Below are positions 23,980 through 35,839 of a stretch of 64,000 nt of DNA, in pieces (within the stretch, counting starts at the first letter, position 1; every line of letters starts with the position of its first letter). The stretch covers positions 312,501-376,500 of the forward strand of contig BLAL01000262.1 in assembly GCA_015698045.1 (NCBI GenBank), in the 5' to 3' direction. Source of the stretch: Rhizophagus clarus (taxonomy: Eukaryota; Glomeromycota; Glomeromycetes; Glomerales; Glomeraceae). The position numbers were made by a program, and so were the translations under genes. The notes beneath the pieces were generated by a model. The model was given only the letters and a program-made list of their open reading frames with translations, did no database searches and was not told where the DNA came from.

Positions 23980-25420
23980 AAATTCTTCTTAATCATTTTC
24001 AATTAAAAACAAACAATTTTTAATTAAACAATTAAAAAAAGTGTTTTTCTTTTAATTTAAACGCTTAAAAAAAGGTTCTTTTTTAATTAATGTTTAAAAA
24101 TTAAAAAAAGGAATTTTTTAATTAATGTTTAAAAAAAAGCGTTTTCTTAATTAAACCCTTAAAAAAGCGTTTTTTTAGTTAAACGCTTAAAAACTTTTTC
24201 TGATTAAATGTCTAACAAAAAAGGCTTTTTTTTATTAATAAACATCTAAAAAAAAGGCTTCTTTTTTTTAATAAATGCCTAAAAAAAGGCTGCTTTTTTT
24301 TTTAATAAACGCCTAAAAAAAGGCTTTTTTTTTAATAAACACCTAAAAAAAGCTAATTAGACTTTTAAGAAAAAAGTTTTTTTAATTAAGCGCTTAGAAA
24401 AAGCACTTTTTCCAATTAAATGCTTAAAAAATGCGTTTCTATAATTAAATGCCTAAAAAATGCATTTTTTTTAATTACAAACGCCTAAAAAAGACGTTTT
24501 TCAATTAAATGCTTAAGAAAATAGCATATATTTTTAATTAAACATTAATTAAACGCTTAAAAAAAGCATCTTTTTCAATTTAGCGCTTAAAAAAGGCACT
24601 TTTTCTGATTAAATCGCCTAAAAAACATTTTTTTTAATTAAACGCCTAAAGAAAAGGCATTTTTTTAAATTAAACACTTAAAAAAGCATTTTTTTAAATT
24701 AAACGCTTAAAAAAGCATTTTTTTAAATTAAACGCTTAAAAAAGCATTTTTTTTTAATCAAACGCTTAAAAAAGCATTTTTTTTTAATCAAACGCTTAAA
24801 AAAGCATTTTTTTTTAATCAAACGCTTAAAAAAGCATTTTTTTTTAATCAAACGCTTAAAAAAGCATTTTTTTTTAATCAAACGCTTAAAAAAGCATTTT
24901 TTTTTAATCAAACGCTTAAAAAAGCATTTTTTTTTAATCAAACGCTTAAAAAAGCATTTTTTTTTAATCAAACGCTTAAAAAAAGTGTTTTCTTTTTTAA
25001 TCAAACGCTTAAAAAAAAGCGTTTTCTTTTTTAATCAAACGCTTAAAAAAAAGCGTTTTCTTTTTTAATCAAACGCTTAAAAAAAAGCGTTTTCTTTTTT
25101 AATCAAACGCTTAAAAAAAAGCGTTTTCTTTTTTAATCAAACGCTTAAAAAAAAGCGTTTTCTTTTTTAATCAAACGCTTAAAAAAAAGCGTTTTCTTTT
25201 TTAATCAAACGCTTAAAAAAAAGCGTTTTCTTTTTTAATCAAACGCTTAAAAAAAAGCGTTTTCTTTTTAATCAAACGCTTAAAAAAAAGCGTTGTTTTT
25301 TAATTAAACGATTAAAAAAGCGTATTTTTTTTAATTAAGTGCTTAGAAAAAGCGCTTTTTCTGATTAAACACTTAAAAAAGCGTTTCTTTAATTAACGCC
25401 CAAAAAAAGGCATTTTTTTG
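23980..25420. repeat. Hairpin minisatellite, 30- and 34-bp units
   Basis: The unit is AATCAAACGCTT, an A-run, then AAGCGTTT with a T-run, so each unit contains an 8-bp inverted repeat (AAACGCTT/AAGCGTTT). About eight homogeneous 30-bp units start at 24756 (with GCATTT, one arm mismatch), and about eight 34-bp units start at 24999 (perfect arms). Older, degenerate units with AAACGCCTAAAAAAGGCGTTT-like cores flank them from about 23980, and a single unit recurs at 25600-25620. The two homogeneous blocks are the youngest amplifications. Confidence 0.92.
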
Positions 25421-25677
25421 TAATTATCGCCATTTTCAAAATGGTGTACACTATTTATTCGTGATTGAATATTCGAATACCAATATTTGTCCAATTTTCA
25501 TCCATGTTTTGTTCAGTTTTCATCCAGTTTTCGTCCAGTTTTCAGTTTTCTTTTTTTTATTCAGATATATCTGCATACATCATTTTGAAAACGGTGATAA
25601 ACGCCTAAAAAAAGGCGTTTATAATTAATCAAACGCTTTAGCTTATTTTGCAATAAATATTTAAAATTATTTGTGCT

Positions 25678-25698
25678 TGGGGGGACGAAGTCCCCCCA
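25678..25698. repeat. G-run/C-run hairpin with GAA loop
   Basis: TGGGGGGAC, GAA, GTCCCCCCA: a perfect 9-bp stem in otherwise AT-rich DNA. A second, imperfect GTCC-AGAG-GGAC hairpin lies near 26120. Confidence 0.8.
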
Positions 25699-25699
25699 C

Positions 25700-27094
25700 A
25701 AACTGCATATTCTAGTTATAATTATAATATAATTATAAAAAAAATCAGCTAATGATCAATCACCTGATTATAAAAGTCCATATTGTGATGTAGAATTTTT
25801 TGTACGCGTAAAAAATCCATCTCAATAATAAAACTATTTCAAAAAAAGTTCTAGTTATAAGATTTTTTTTTTTATCCAATTTTTGTTTAAAAAAGGTTTT
25901 TCGTCAGTAAATTTTGAGGGCAAAGCATTACGATTATTCACTTTAAAGTTTCATAAAAAAATTCATAGTAATTAATTTTTGAAATTTAAAGAAAGATTTA
26001 AACTTATTATTCTAATGAAACGATTATAATTAAAAAAAAAAAGATTTTTAGGTTTACATGGGACTTTTCTAAAACTCCTGAAACTAATTTTTTACGAAAA
26101 TAAAATTTGTGTACTGTTCGTCCAGAGGACGAAGGACATTCTACTGTTATGCATTAGTGGACGACGTCGTTTGAGATTTTCCTTCCTTCCTTCCACTTAC
26201 ATCACTATGATGATTTCCTTTTTAAATTAAGCTGTCCCTTCCTATTTCTTTTTACATTTGGAATTCCTTTTTTATTGTAACACAATTTATTTATTTTGTA
26301 ATTATTAAGTGCCATTAGTGTCTGATAATTTTTTTTCGTAATGATCAAGTGCCATGAAATTCAAACTTCACGTGATTTTCTTTTATATTGAGTAGTATAT
26401 ACATACAGTATATACAGTATATACATCAGACAAAAACTTTATGACATGTTAAATAATTTATTAGATGGAAAAGCCCAATATAACTAATTGTAATTTATCT
26501 CTAATTAATTTTAACCTTAAATAATAGAAATTATATTCAAATTTTGCCTGTAAAAGAAATATAAGAATTCAATTATTTTAAACAGTAGACATAATTAATG
26601 TTTAATAATACATCCGTCTAACTCAAATTCACAAATCATAGTAAAACAAGAATTTTCACCAAATATTAAACAAATAAAATGAATCTATCATTCAATTCCA
26701 AATGTATTGTTTAAAATCAGTTCTCTGTTAATATAGACATTAGAAAAATGTAAACGAAAGCCAGAAGGTAAAATGTTTATAATTAAAGGATAGCTTTATT
26801 GATATATTAAATAATCTTTCGTACTGCCTCAGATGATGCGCTATATGATTAATTGTCGACTAAAACTAATACAAACAATACAAATAACTATACTCTCTGA
26901 AAAAATACCTTTGAAAAATACATTTATTTATATAAAATAAAATACTAATAAATATATGACTAACATATCAAATAAAAAAAAAATATAAATAAAATAACTA
27001 ATATGCCAAATATATCCAATATATTGGTGATGTTCAATATATCCAACAAAACCAACATATTCGACATATCCGTTATAGTTTCATTAAATCTTTG
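25700..27094. other. Intergenic, nothing recognised
   Basis: AT-rich DNA between the minisatellite and the 3' end of the minus-strand pseudokinase gene. Short ATATACAGT repeats occur near 26400. Confidence 0.5.
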
Positions 27095-30000
27095 TTAATT
27101 TTGTTGAATTTGTTTATCTTTTCGTACAATAACTTTTGCAGGAATATATACTTTTTGATTATTTGATGTCAAATCTTTTCCAATTAGAGGGAAATGACAT
27201 AAATTAACATACAAACTTTCATCATCATCAATATCTTCAAAATTAACTTTTTCCATAAATGTTTCGTCTACTTTAACATTAGATGGAATCCAAGCATATT
27301 GTAGTACTGCAGATTCGTGAACTTTTAATTTAAACCAAAAGATCTTTATGACTTCACAAACTATAGTTGCTGCTAAATTTTCAACTGTAATTTTTTCTTG
27401 ATCTTTAACAACGCGTATTTCATCCATTATATTGTTTAGATTTTTCTTACAATAAGCAATAAAAGGATGCTCATATGTAGTATTATTTTCTCCACATATA
27501 TTAGCAAATCCACAGCTATCAAGAACCAAATAGATTTGCTTACGCAATTTTATTAATGTTTCATGAGTTATTTTATCATTTCCAGTACGATATTTAGAAA
27601 TATTGGTTAATAATGTGGATAACGAAGATGCTTTATTAATAATATCTGATTCAAGGTGATAATGTTGTCCTGTATTTTGGAAATATTTTGTTGCATGAGA
27701 AATTATTGTTTCAATAATATGACGTTGTAAAACTGCTTGAATAAGTAATTGGTCGTCTTTTAGACTTGAAATTTTAGTTGGACATTCATAAAGTAATAAA
27801 AGCTTTTTGATTTCTTCAATATTAACATCCTGATTTAAATCTGTTATATATTTCTTTAAATTATCATTTAATTTTGAGATATCATTATTTAAATTCATAT
27901 TATAATTTTGAATAGTATCTTTTAATTGATAATTTGATAATTCATCATCCAGCAAGTTATTTTGTTGAATAAGGTTTTCTAATTTATTCATCAAATTGAC
28001 ATTCTCTTGATATAAATTATCATTTTCCTTTTCCGAAAAGTTTGTAGATTGTTGTAATTGATCAATTCTCTGTTCTTGCAATTTAGAATTTCTTTGTTGT
28101 AGATCTAATTCCATTTGAATTTTTTTCAATTCATTTTGAGAACTTTGATAATAAGTTTCAGCAATTTTTTCTAATTTAAGATTTTCATCTTTAAATTGAA
28201 GGATATTGGTTTCTTTTTGAGCTAATTGATTTTGTAGATAATTTTTTTCTTTATTAAACTGACTAGTTTGAAATTGTAATTTCTGATTATCAGTCAATTT
28301 ACTTTGTTCCAACTGTTTAGTTAAATTGTCAACCAAGGCAATTTGAACTTGTAAAGCTTTTTCTTTCTCTTTTAGAACAGACTCTAAATTTTGAATATCT
28401 TGCTCAAATTGAGAATTTTTTTGTTGTAGAGCACTTGATTCCACAGAATATTCCAAAATTTTATTTATAACTTCACCAGTAAAATTGTGTAAACGACTTG
28501 TATAATATGCTTGTGGATGAGATTCAGTAATAAGATTGTTATGTCCAATTGGTGCATTAATAAACTCCATAATATTGCTTTTCAATTCATTAATTTCATC
28601 ACTATTAGAACGGAAAATCCATTTTTTAATAATATTCAAAACTTCTAACGCAGATGGTCTTTTTAATGGATTTTTATCCCAGCATTTTTTCATCAAATCT
28701 ACGTAACATTGTGGTGTATTCTCAATAATTTCAGGGCGTTCACCTCTACAAATACTTAAAGCAAGTTTATGATCATGTGCCTTATTATTAAATGGTGGAA
28801 TCCCAGATGTAAATTCCCACATGATCATAGAAAAACTATATATATCACTAGATGGAGTATATGATTCGCCTCTTAAAACTTCAGGTGCAATAAATGGTAT
28901 AACACCATAAATATTATCTTTGTTCGAAAAGGACTTTGTAGATTGATATGATCCTAAATAATCACTAATATAAATTCCATATTTACCATATTTACCAATA
29001 CATAAAATATTGCCGTCATGTAAATTATAATAAACGAGATCTCTTTCATGTATCTTTTCAAGGCTTTCAATAATTTTGTATAACATAGATAATCTTTGTT
29101 TCCAACTACTTGTTAATTCTACCAAGTTTTTTCTTAAATTACCTTTATTTGCATATTCCATTACTAATATATAATTGAAAGTATTTGGATCTCTTGTAAA
29201 TCCAAATATATTAATAAATCCATTCGAAAGATCAATGATTTTCCACTATAAGAAAGATAATACCAAGTGAATGAAATTAGTACTATAATAAATCATAAGA
29301 CCCAAAAAAAAATAGATGATGCTTTATCATACTTTGTTTAAAATTTCACTTTCATCTGGATTATTAAAACAATTAAAGCATTTTAAAATTATATCCACAT
29401 TTTTATAAGTAGCTTTGTATATAATACTAGATTCTCCTTTATAGAAATATCCAATATTTTCGAATTTATTAAAAGGAATCCATTTTAATTTATTGAATTG
29501 ATCCGTAGCTTCATTAGTTTCAAATCTTAAATTTAAAATAAAAATTATTTTAAAATATTAAAGTTAAAAATTATTAAAAAATGTGTAAATAATTAATTAA
29601 TACTTACACTAAAATGTAAATAGAATAATAAGATTTTAATATAATAAATAAATAAATCTAAATTCATATAATTACTATTATAAAAATTTATAGCTTACCA
29701 ACTAAAATAATTCAATTAAAATTAAAAGGTAAATAGTAAATTATTTAAGATCATTATAATTATCAAATAATAATTTTCAACAATGTAATATATTTATCGG
29801 ATGAAATATTCAATTTTTTTAAAATAATGAATTTGGTTCGTTTAGAATATATAAATATAATAAAAAAAAAAAAATAAATAACTCACGCCCTATTAGGTAA
29901 GTAAATTTTTTTAAATCAAAAATTCAATTAGTTCAAATTTTAGGTAAATATATATAGAATTAAATATAACTTATAACTTAACTAACTGAAACATTCAAAT

Positions 30001-32360
30001 AATTTTTAAGATAAAGATTTTAGTTCAAATTATATATAAGTATTATATAAATATAATAGAAGATAAATTAAATAAAATAACCCACGATCTATTTTAGTAA
30101 ACAAATAAAATTTTAAATAATTTAGTTAATTTAAATTATATAAATGATATATAAATGTAAAATAATATATATATAGATACTATATAAATATAATAAATAA
30201 CTCACGCCCTAATTTTATTAGTAACAATTTTAAACAAATAATCTAGTTAGTTTAAATTGTATGTATAATATTATATAAATATAATAAAATTAAATAAATG
30301 ACTCACGCTCTATATTGTTAAGTAAAGAATTTAGTTAGGTTAAATCATATATTTTAAATATTATTATGTAAATATAATAAAGCTTACCAACTAGAATATT
30401 CAAATAACTTGTTAAATAAAGAATTTAGTTAGTTTAAATTACATAATAATATGGAATTTAACTTACGCCCTATATTATTAAATAATTTTTATTAGATAAA
30501 GAAGCTAGTTAGTTTAAATGATATATAGATATTATATAAATATAATAGAATTTAAACAAAATAACTCACGCCCTATTTTATTAGTAATAATTTTAAACAA
30601 ATAATCTAGTTAGTTTAAATTGTATGTATAATAATATTATAAATATAATAAAATTAAATAAATAACTCACACCCTATATTATTAAGTAAAGAATTTAGTT
30701 AGTTTAAATGATATATAGATATTATATAAATATAATAGAATTTAAACAAAATAACTCACGCCCTATTTTATTAGTAATAATTTTAAACAAATAATCTAGT
30801 TAGTTTAAATTGTATGTATAATATTATATAAATATAATAAAATTAAATAAATGACTCACGCTCTATATTGTTAAGTAAAGAACTTAGTTAGTTCAAATTA
30901 CATGTAAATATTATATAAATATAATAAAATTAAATAAATAACTCACGCTCTATATTATTAAGTAAAGAATTTAGTTAGGTTAAATCATATATTTTAAATA
31001 TTATTATGTAAATATAATAAAGCTTACCAACTAGAATATTCAAATAACTTGTTAAATTAGTTAGTTTAAATTACATAATAATATGGAATTTAACTTACAC
31101 CCTATATTATTAAATAATTTTTATTAGATAAAGAAGCTAGTTAGTTTAAATGATATATAGATATTATATAAATATAATAGAATTTAAACAAAATAACTCA
31201 CACTCTATATTATTAAGTAAAGAATTTAATTAGTTTAAATTACATGTAAATATTATATAAATATAATAAAATTAAATAAATAACTCACCATCTATATATT
31301 AAGTAAAGAACTTAGTTTAAATTACATGTAAATATTATATAAATATAATAAAATTAAATAAATAACTCACACTCTATATATTATTGAGAATAATTTTTTA
31401 GATAAAAATTTAGTTATTCAAATTATATGTACCGCAAATGTCATAAAAATATAATAGAATCAAATAACATGTGACTTACCATCTAAGATATTCAAATAAA
31501 TTTTTAAATAAGAATTTGGTTGGTTTAAATTGTATATAAATATTACTGTATATTGAATTTAATAAATAACTCACGCCCTATATCGTCAAATAAATAATTT
31601 TTAAGTAGAGAATTATTTAGTTTAAGTATATATAAATGTTAATATGCATAATAGTATAACTTACAGTCTAAGGTATTCAAATAAGTTTTTAAATAAGTGA
31701 TTTAGTTAGCTTAAATTATTATGAATATTATATAAATATAATAGAATTAACTAAATAACATTAATTTACCAACTGAAGTATTCAATTAATTTTTAAATAA
31801 AAAATTTGTTAGTTTAAACTATATGTAAATATTATCTAATTATGATTAAATAAATAGCTTACACCCTGCAATATTATCGTTATAGAATAATCGATTAGAT
31901 GCAATATTATAACAGTATGTATAAAATTGAATATATACAATAGCTTACAATCTAATTATTTGAATAAATAATATCATTAGTTTGAATTATATGTAAATGT
32001 TTTTAAATTAATCATTAATAATATGAATAAGATCAATACTTACTTTCTATAACATTATTTATTATTGAATAATTATTTTAATAAATTTGAGCGTATGTAA
32101 AATATAGCAAAATTAAATAGCTAATAACCGAACCTACCAACTATAATATTGGTAATAATTTAAATAAATTATTAAGTTATATAAATATAGTAAAAGAGGT
32201 AATACGACCATTATTATTTAAATTATAAGATAATTATTACCTTTAGCTCTTGACACTAGTTTTATATATGTTGCAAAATTTAAAAAAAATTTCAGAATAA
32301 TTCCAATTTTCATTAAATATCTGTGTTCATTGTTTTACCTTTTCCATTACTTTGAGCCAT
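27095..32360 (-). CDS. Pseudokinase/coiled-coil protein with predicted microexon-rich 5' region (about 819 aa)
   Basis: The predicted start is ATG at 32360 (exon 32360-32339, MAQSNGK). It is followed by exon 32255-32241, a series of 3-base microexons across 32140-29699, a 1-base microexon at 29608, then exons 29525-29333 and 29245-27095. Phases agree all the way: 22+15+78+1 bases leave two bases that the first base of exon 29525 completes. The protein has a kinase fold: a YFYKGESSIIYKATY loop, lysine in DIILKCF, IAPEVLRGE, SDIYSFSMIMWEFTSGIPP and a CWDKNPLKRPSALEV C-lobe. The catalytic HRD is replaced by YYN in LVYYNLHDGNIL, so it is probably catalytically dead, while SDYLGS keeps the DFG-position aspartate. 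A long Gln/Asn/Leu-rich coiled coil and a helical C-terminal domain (about 200 residues, unrecognised) follow. The role is perhaps scaffolding. The exons from 29525 down are firm; the microexon chain is inference from splice motifs. Confidence 0.75.
29600..32240 (-). repeat. Tandem intron/microexon array, about 27 units
   Basis: On the minus strand nearly every unit reads: branch-point-like CTAAC, TATAG or TTAG acceptor, three bases, then GTGAGT (12 units), GTAAGT (6), GTAAGC (5) or a single variant (GTAGGT, GTAAAT, GTGGGT, GTTAAG). The three-base exons start at 32140, 32046, 31951, 31865, 31772, 31667, 31577, 31482, 31373, 31291, 31204, 31101, 31030, 30949, 30862, 30762, 30673, 30572, 30469, 30390, 30309, 30208, 30088, 29985, 29889 and 29701; a one-base exon sits at 29608. 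Introns are mostly 68-117 bases; the 185-base one (29702-29886) holds a decayed unit. Units 13-19 and 20-26 repeat with a higher-order period near 640 bp. Two subtypes are visible: GTGAGT units with GGC/AGC/GGT/AGT exons, and GTAAGC units with TTG exons. Confidence 0.85.
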
Positions 32361-32719
32361 TACTAAATAATTTTATTGAAATTCTTCCTGAATAAACAGA
32401 GTAATACACATTTCTATTAAACGCCTTTATTAGAGTATATATAGTTGTTTGTTTAATAATTATTCATGCAGATGCCGATTTTCAGGTTCGGATTTATGGT
32501 AACGGGAACCGTAGGAGCATCCGAACTCCGAAGCCGTTTATACTATGATCAACTTATAAATTACAACATTTTAAAATTAAAAAATGTATGTAAAATAAAT
32601 ATGTATTGGACATAAAATTTTAAAGGAAAATTATTGTCTGGAGCGAAGCGTGAGACTTTTAGTCAGTTCGTCACGTGAATTTTCCGGTTGTCGCTATGAT
32701 GTCATTATACAGCATAAAC

Positions 32720-33616
32720 GCATCCATGTAATGTGTGACAGGTTACGCCGAATTGTTAAATTAGCTGCCTGACCGTACCATCAGAGACAAACCAAAGGGG
32801 AATCTGGTTGGTTCTTCATCATTAGCTATACTAATTATTTATTTATCGTTTAACGCGATAAAAAACTTTTCTCTTTCTTCACCTTTTCATATTTTAAAAA
32901 TATTTTTTAATATTTAAATTTCTATTAAATAAAGTTAAATATTTTTCACTAGCAGCACTTCAGGCATAAAACTATATTTTAAAGCTATAAATATTTCATT
33001 AACAAACACGTTTTGTAGAGATTTCTTTCAGCAGTTGGTTATATTAAACAGGTGAAAAGTGCCAAGAAAAGTTGTTTATGAGGTATGGGGATGCTTGTAT
33101 GTTTGTATTAATTCCACGAAGTTATATTTTATAATACTAAGACGCGTTTTATTTCTACTTCAAGTTATAATTGATATTTTAAATACTTTGGCCAAGAGAA
33201 ACAAGTGAAATAAACTTTAAATAATGTTGTTTTAAAGTTCACATATATTGATTTTTATTGGAACTAGCTTAAAATATTTGTGTGGAGTTATCTGTTATTA
33301 TTTATTTTTGTAATAATGTACTAGTAGACGCGTTTTTTAATAAATTTCAATATTTCATGTAATAAAATCTTTTATTTAATAAATTGTGCAAAATATTTAT
33401 TCTTTTTAAAGTATGAAAAGTATAAACTACATATTTTTATTCTTTATTCTTTAATGTTTTTAAAAAAGTGTAAAAAAATTTTTTTTTCTTAAGATAAACA
33501 TTACATTAAAAAATGCAAATTTATGACAGTCAAGCAAATTGACATTTACAGTTGTACTCTAAAGCAATATATTCGGCGTAACCTGTCACACATTACAATA
33601 AAGATTACATGGATGC
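32720..33616. mobile_element. Non-autonomous Mutator-like element, 9-bp target duplication
   Basis: AGCATAAAC flanks the element at 32711-32719 and 33617-33625. Both ends begin GCATCCATGTAAT and share the inner GTGTGACAGGTTACGCCGAA; the right end has about 11 extra bases between the two blocks. A 9-bp duplication is typical of Mutator-like transposons. The interior (897 bp in total) is AT-rich and codes for nothing, so this is a MITE or deletion derivative. Confidence 0.82.
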
Positions 33617-33625
33617 AGCATAAAC

Positions 33626-34435
33626 AATACCAAAAAGAAACACATAAAGCACGGCTGTAATACTGGTAACACACGTATGGACAACAAAATTTTTATTATC
33701 ATTAGCATTTTCAAAGTTTAAACTTACGAAAGCAAATAATACAATCATTTCCTTCTTTCTAAGCTATGATAAAAAAATAAATGAATTGTAGAATTGTATT
33801 ATATAACTGTGTACTAGGAACTATAAATAATAAATTTGTGCATACATGAGCTTCTCCTGTGATTGAAAAAGTTTAATTTGAACATAAAAAACAAATGGAG
33901 TAATGGTAAAAAATGTTTTAAAACACGTTCAGTAATTTAAACCCTGTTTTAAAAACATCAAGCATTTTATTATGTAATACACATTTTGCAAAGAAAGTTT
34001 ATTTTCAAATTTTTCATTGTGTTTGAGTTAATTTTCAACTCTAATTTATTGTGATATTCCTGCTGATCTATGTTTTAAAACAAAAAAAAGTTTTAAAACC
34101 AATCATAATCCCGAAATTTCAAAATCCCAAGACTTCATTATCCTAATACTTCGCAAAAATTAATTTATTATTATATAGCTTAATATTCTTTATTACTATT
34201 TATCATTACTTTGCAAAATTAATGATGATACTTTCATAAATTTAATACTTGAATTATTATATAAACTAAATATAAATAAACAAATCCATTTTTAGTTAAA
34301 ATACTGTTATGCCAGTTCTTTGAGTGCTTATAGGGAATAAGCGGTATGTATGGTGGCGGTAGCAGAAGGAATGTTTATGATTAAGCGTAAATAAAATGAA
34401 ATAAAAAATAATTATGACCTGCCGTTTCAATCAAA
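33626..34435. other. Intergenic, nothing recognised
   Basis: AT-rich sequence with no gene or clear repeat. Several A-runs and T-runs are present. Confidence 0.5.
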
Positions 34436-34682
34436 AGTCTAGTATTAAATACTAGATTTATCTATATTAAAATATAGAAAAATCTAGTATAAAATACTAG
34501 ATAAATCTAGTATGAAATGGATAAATCTAGTATAAAATATAGATAAATCTGGCATGAAATAGATAAATCTATATTTTATACTAGATTTTCCTATATTTTA
34601 TATTAGATGAGTCAATATTTTATACTAGATCAGATTTACAGTATATTTTAATATAGATCGCCCTATATTTTATACTGGACTA
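34436..34682. repeat. TCTAGTATAAAATACTAGA palindromic cluster
   Basis: About ten variants of TCTAGTATAAAATACTAGA, itself palindromic, and of ATAGATTTATCTAT are packed here. The left half is largely the reverse complement of the right half, so the whole 247 bases can fold into one long branched hairpin. Confidence 0.8.
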
Positions 34683-35199
34683 ATTTGTTAAGCTTCACTG
34701 GCATGATTATCACCTATCTATCTGCGCAGCATTGTAAGAAAAAAAAGAAAACTCTTTTTCCATTAAGGGGTGTCTATAATAAGTTTAATCACAAACATAG
34801 GAAAAGCTCCTTAATAAAAATGATTAGGACAGATTTTCTGTATCAAATTTTGAAATTCCCAGTTTATTAATTAAAATTGCTGTCACAAAAATTTAATTCT
34901 CATGTTCCATCTATTATTTGTAATTTTTGCCAATAATATTTAATTCTTTAGAGGTATCTTTATAAAATTACAATCGTGAATTTGAAAATTTCTCAAAGAA
35001 TTTGATTACAATATCAGTGTAAAAATTTATTTGAAGAATTAATTAATATTTTTTATATCATTTATTTTGAGGAAAGTATTCAAAATAGCTTGTATACAAA
35101 AAAAATCTGTACTAGTCATTTTTACTATGGGGCTTCTTGATTAAACTTATAGTAGATACTCCAACAAATTATGCACATAAAAAGAATTGTCAGAAACTT

Positions 35200-35580
35200 T
35201 ACACTGGTCAAAATCGATGCTATCGGATACATATCGGATACATATCGGGTACCTGATATGTACCCGATATGTGTGAAATATGTGTATGCTATTTAATAAT
35301 ACTACACATATCAGGTACCTGATATGTACCCGTCAGATGCAGAAAATCGGTGACATATAACGTACATATCGGGTACATATCTCATACATATTGGGTAGTT
35401 AAATATCGGTTACATATCATAGATTTATTGGGTACCCGATATATTTTAAAAAAATATCAAACAGATATTATACACTTATCGGATAGTGCTAATAAGTATC
35501 CTATATATACCCAATATGTATCCTATTTGTATTTGAAATATAAGCATAATTTCATAATTTTCACATATCAGATAGCCAAA
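35200..35580. repeat. ATATCGGGTACC-type repeat element, copy 1
   Basis: The left end CACTGGTCAAAATCGATGC (35202-35220) is followed by about ten variants of ACATATCGGGTACCTGATATGT, many self-complementary around GGTACC. A related end occurs inverted at 51246-51270. The short frame 35350-35622 is made only of this repeat. Confidence 0.7.
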
Positions 35581-35839
35581 AAGTATAGCATTTATGGGGC
35601 ATTAATAGTAGTAGATTTATAATTTAAATACAATTGTAATTTAAAAGTAATTTAATTCATTTAATTGTAATTACTGAAAGTTTTATTTATATTTTCAATT
35701 GATAATAAAAAAAAAATATTACACAAAAAATATTATAAAAAAAATTCACTACTCTTTACACAAATTTACAATTAATGTTCACTTGTTTGCTTGTTTTCAT
35801 TTCATTATATCTATTTAATTTGAAAGAAAGTAAAATGTT

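Noticed and set aside
24723-25004. 93-residue minus-strand frame of repeated FKRLIKKKCF
   Set aside because: It is exactly the 30-bp minisatellite unit read in phase; the frame exists because 30 is divisible by three. No start context or flanking coding sequence.
23980-25420. CRISPR array
   Set aside because: Regular spacing, but the units have no variable spacers; the whole unit is repeated, and the host is eukaryotic.
29890-30085. One 196-base intron between units 23 and 25
   Set aside because: A further unit with acceptor TTTCAG, triplet TTA and weak donor GTTAAG at 29985-29983 splits it into two introns of normal length, so it was counted as unit 24.
29600-32240. Plain satellite without gene function
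   Set aside because: A satellite alone would not be expected to keep acceptor and donor signals exactly three bases apart in 26 units on one strand, nor to give the correct phase between the ATG exon and the kinase exons. Kept as the main alternative, not as the call.
35350-35622. 90-residue frame with YISHTYWV and YIKYKHN stretches
   Set aside because: Derived from the ATATCGGGTACC repeat element.
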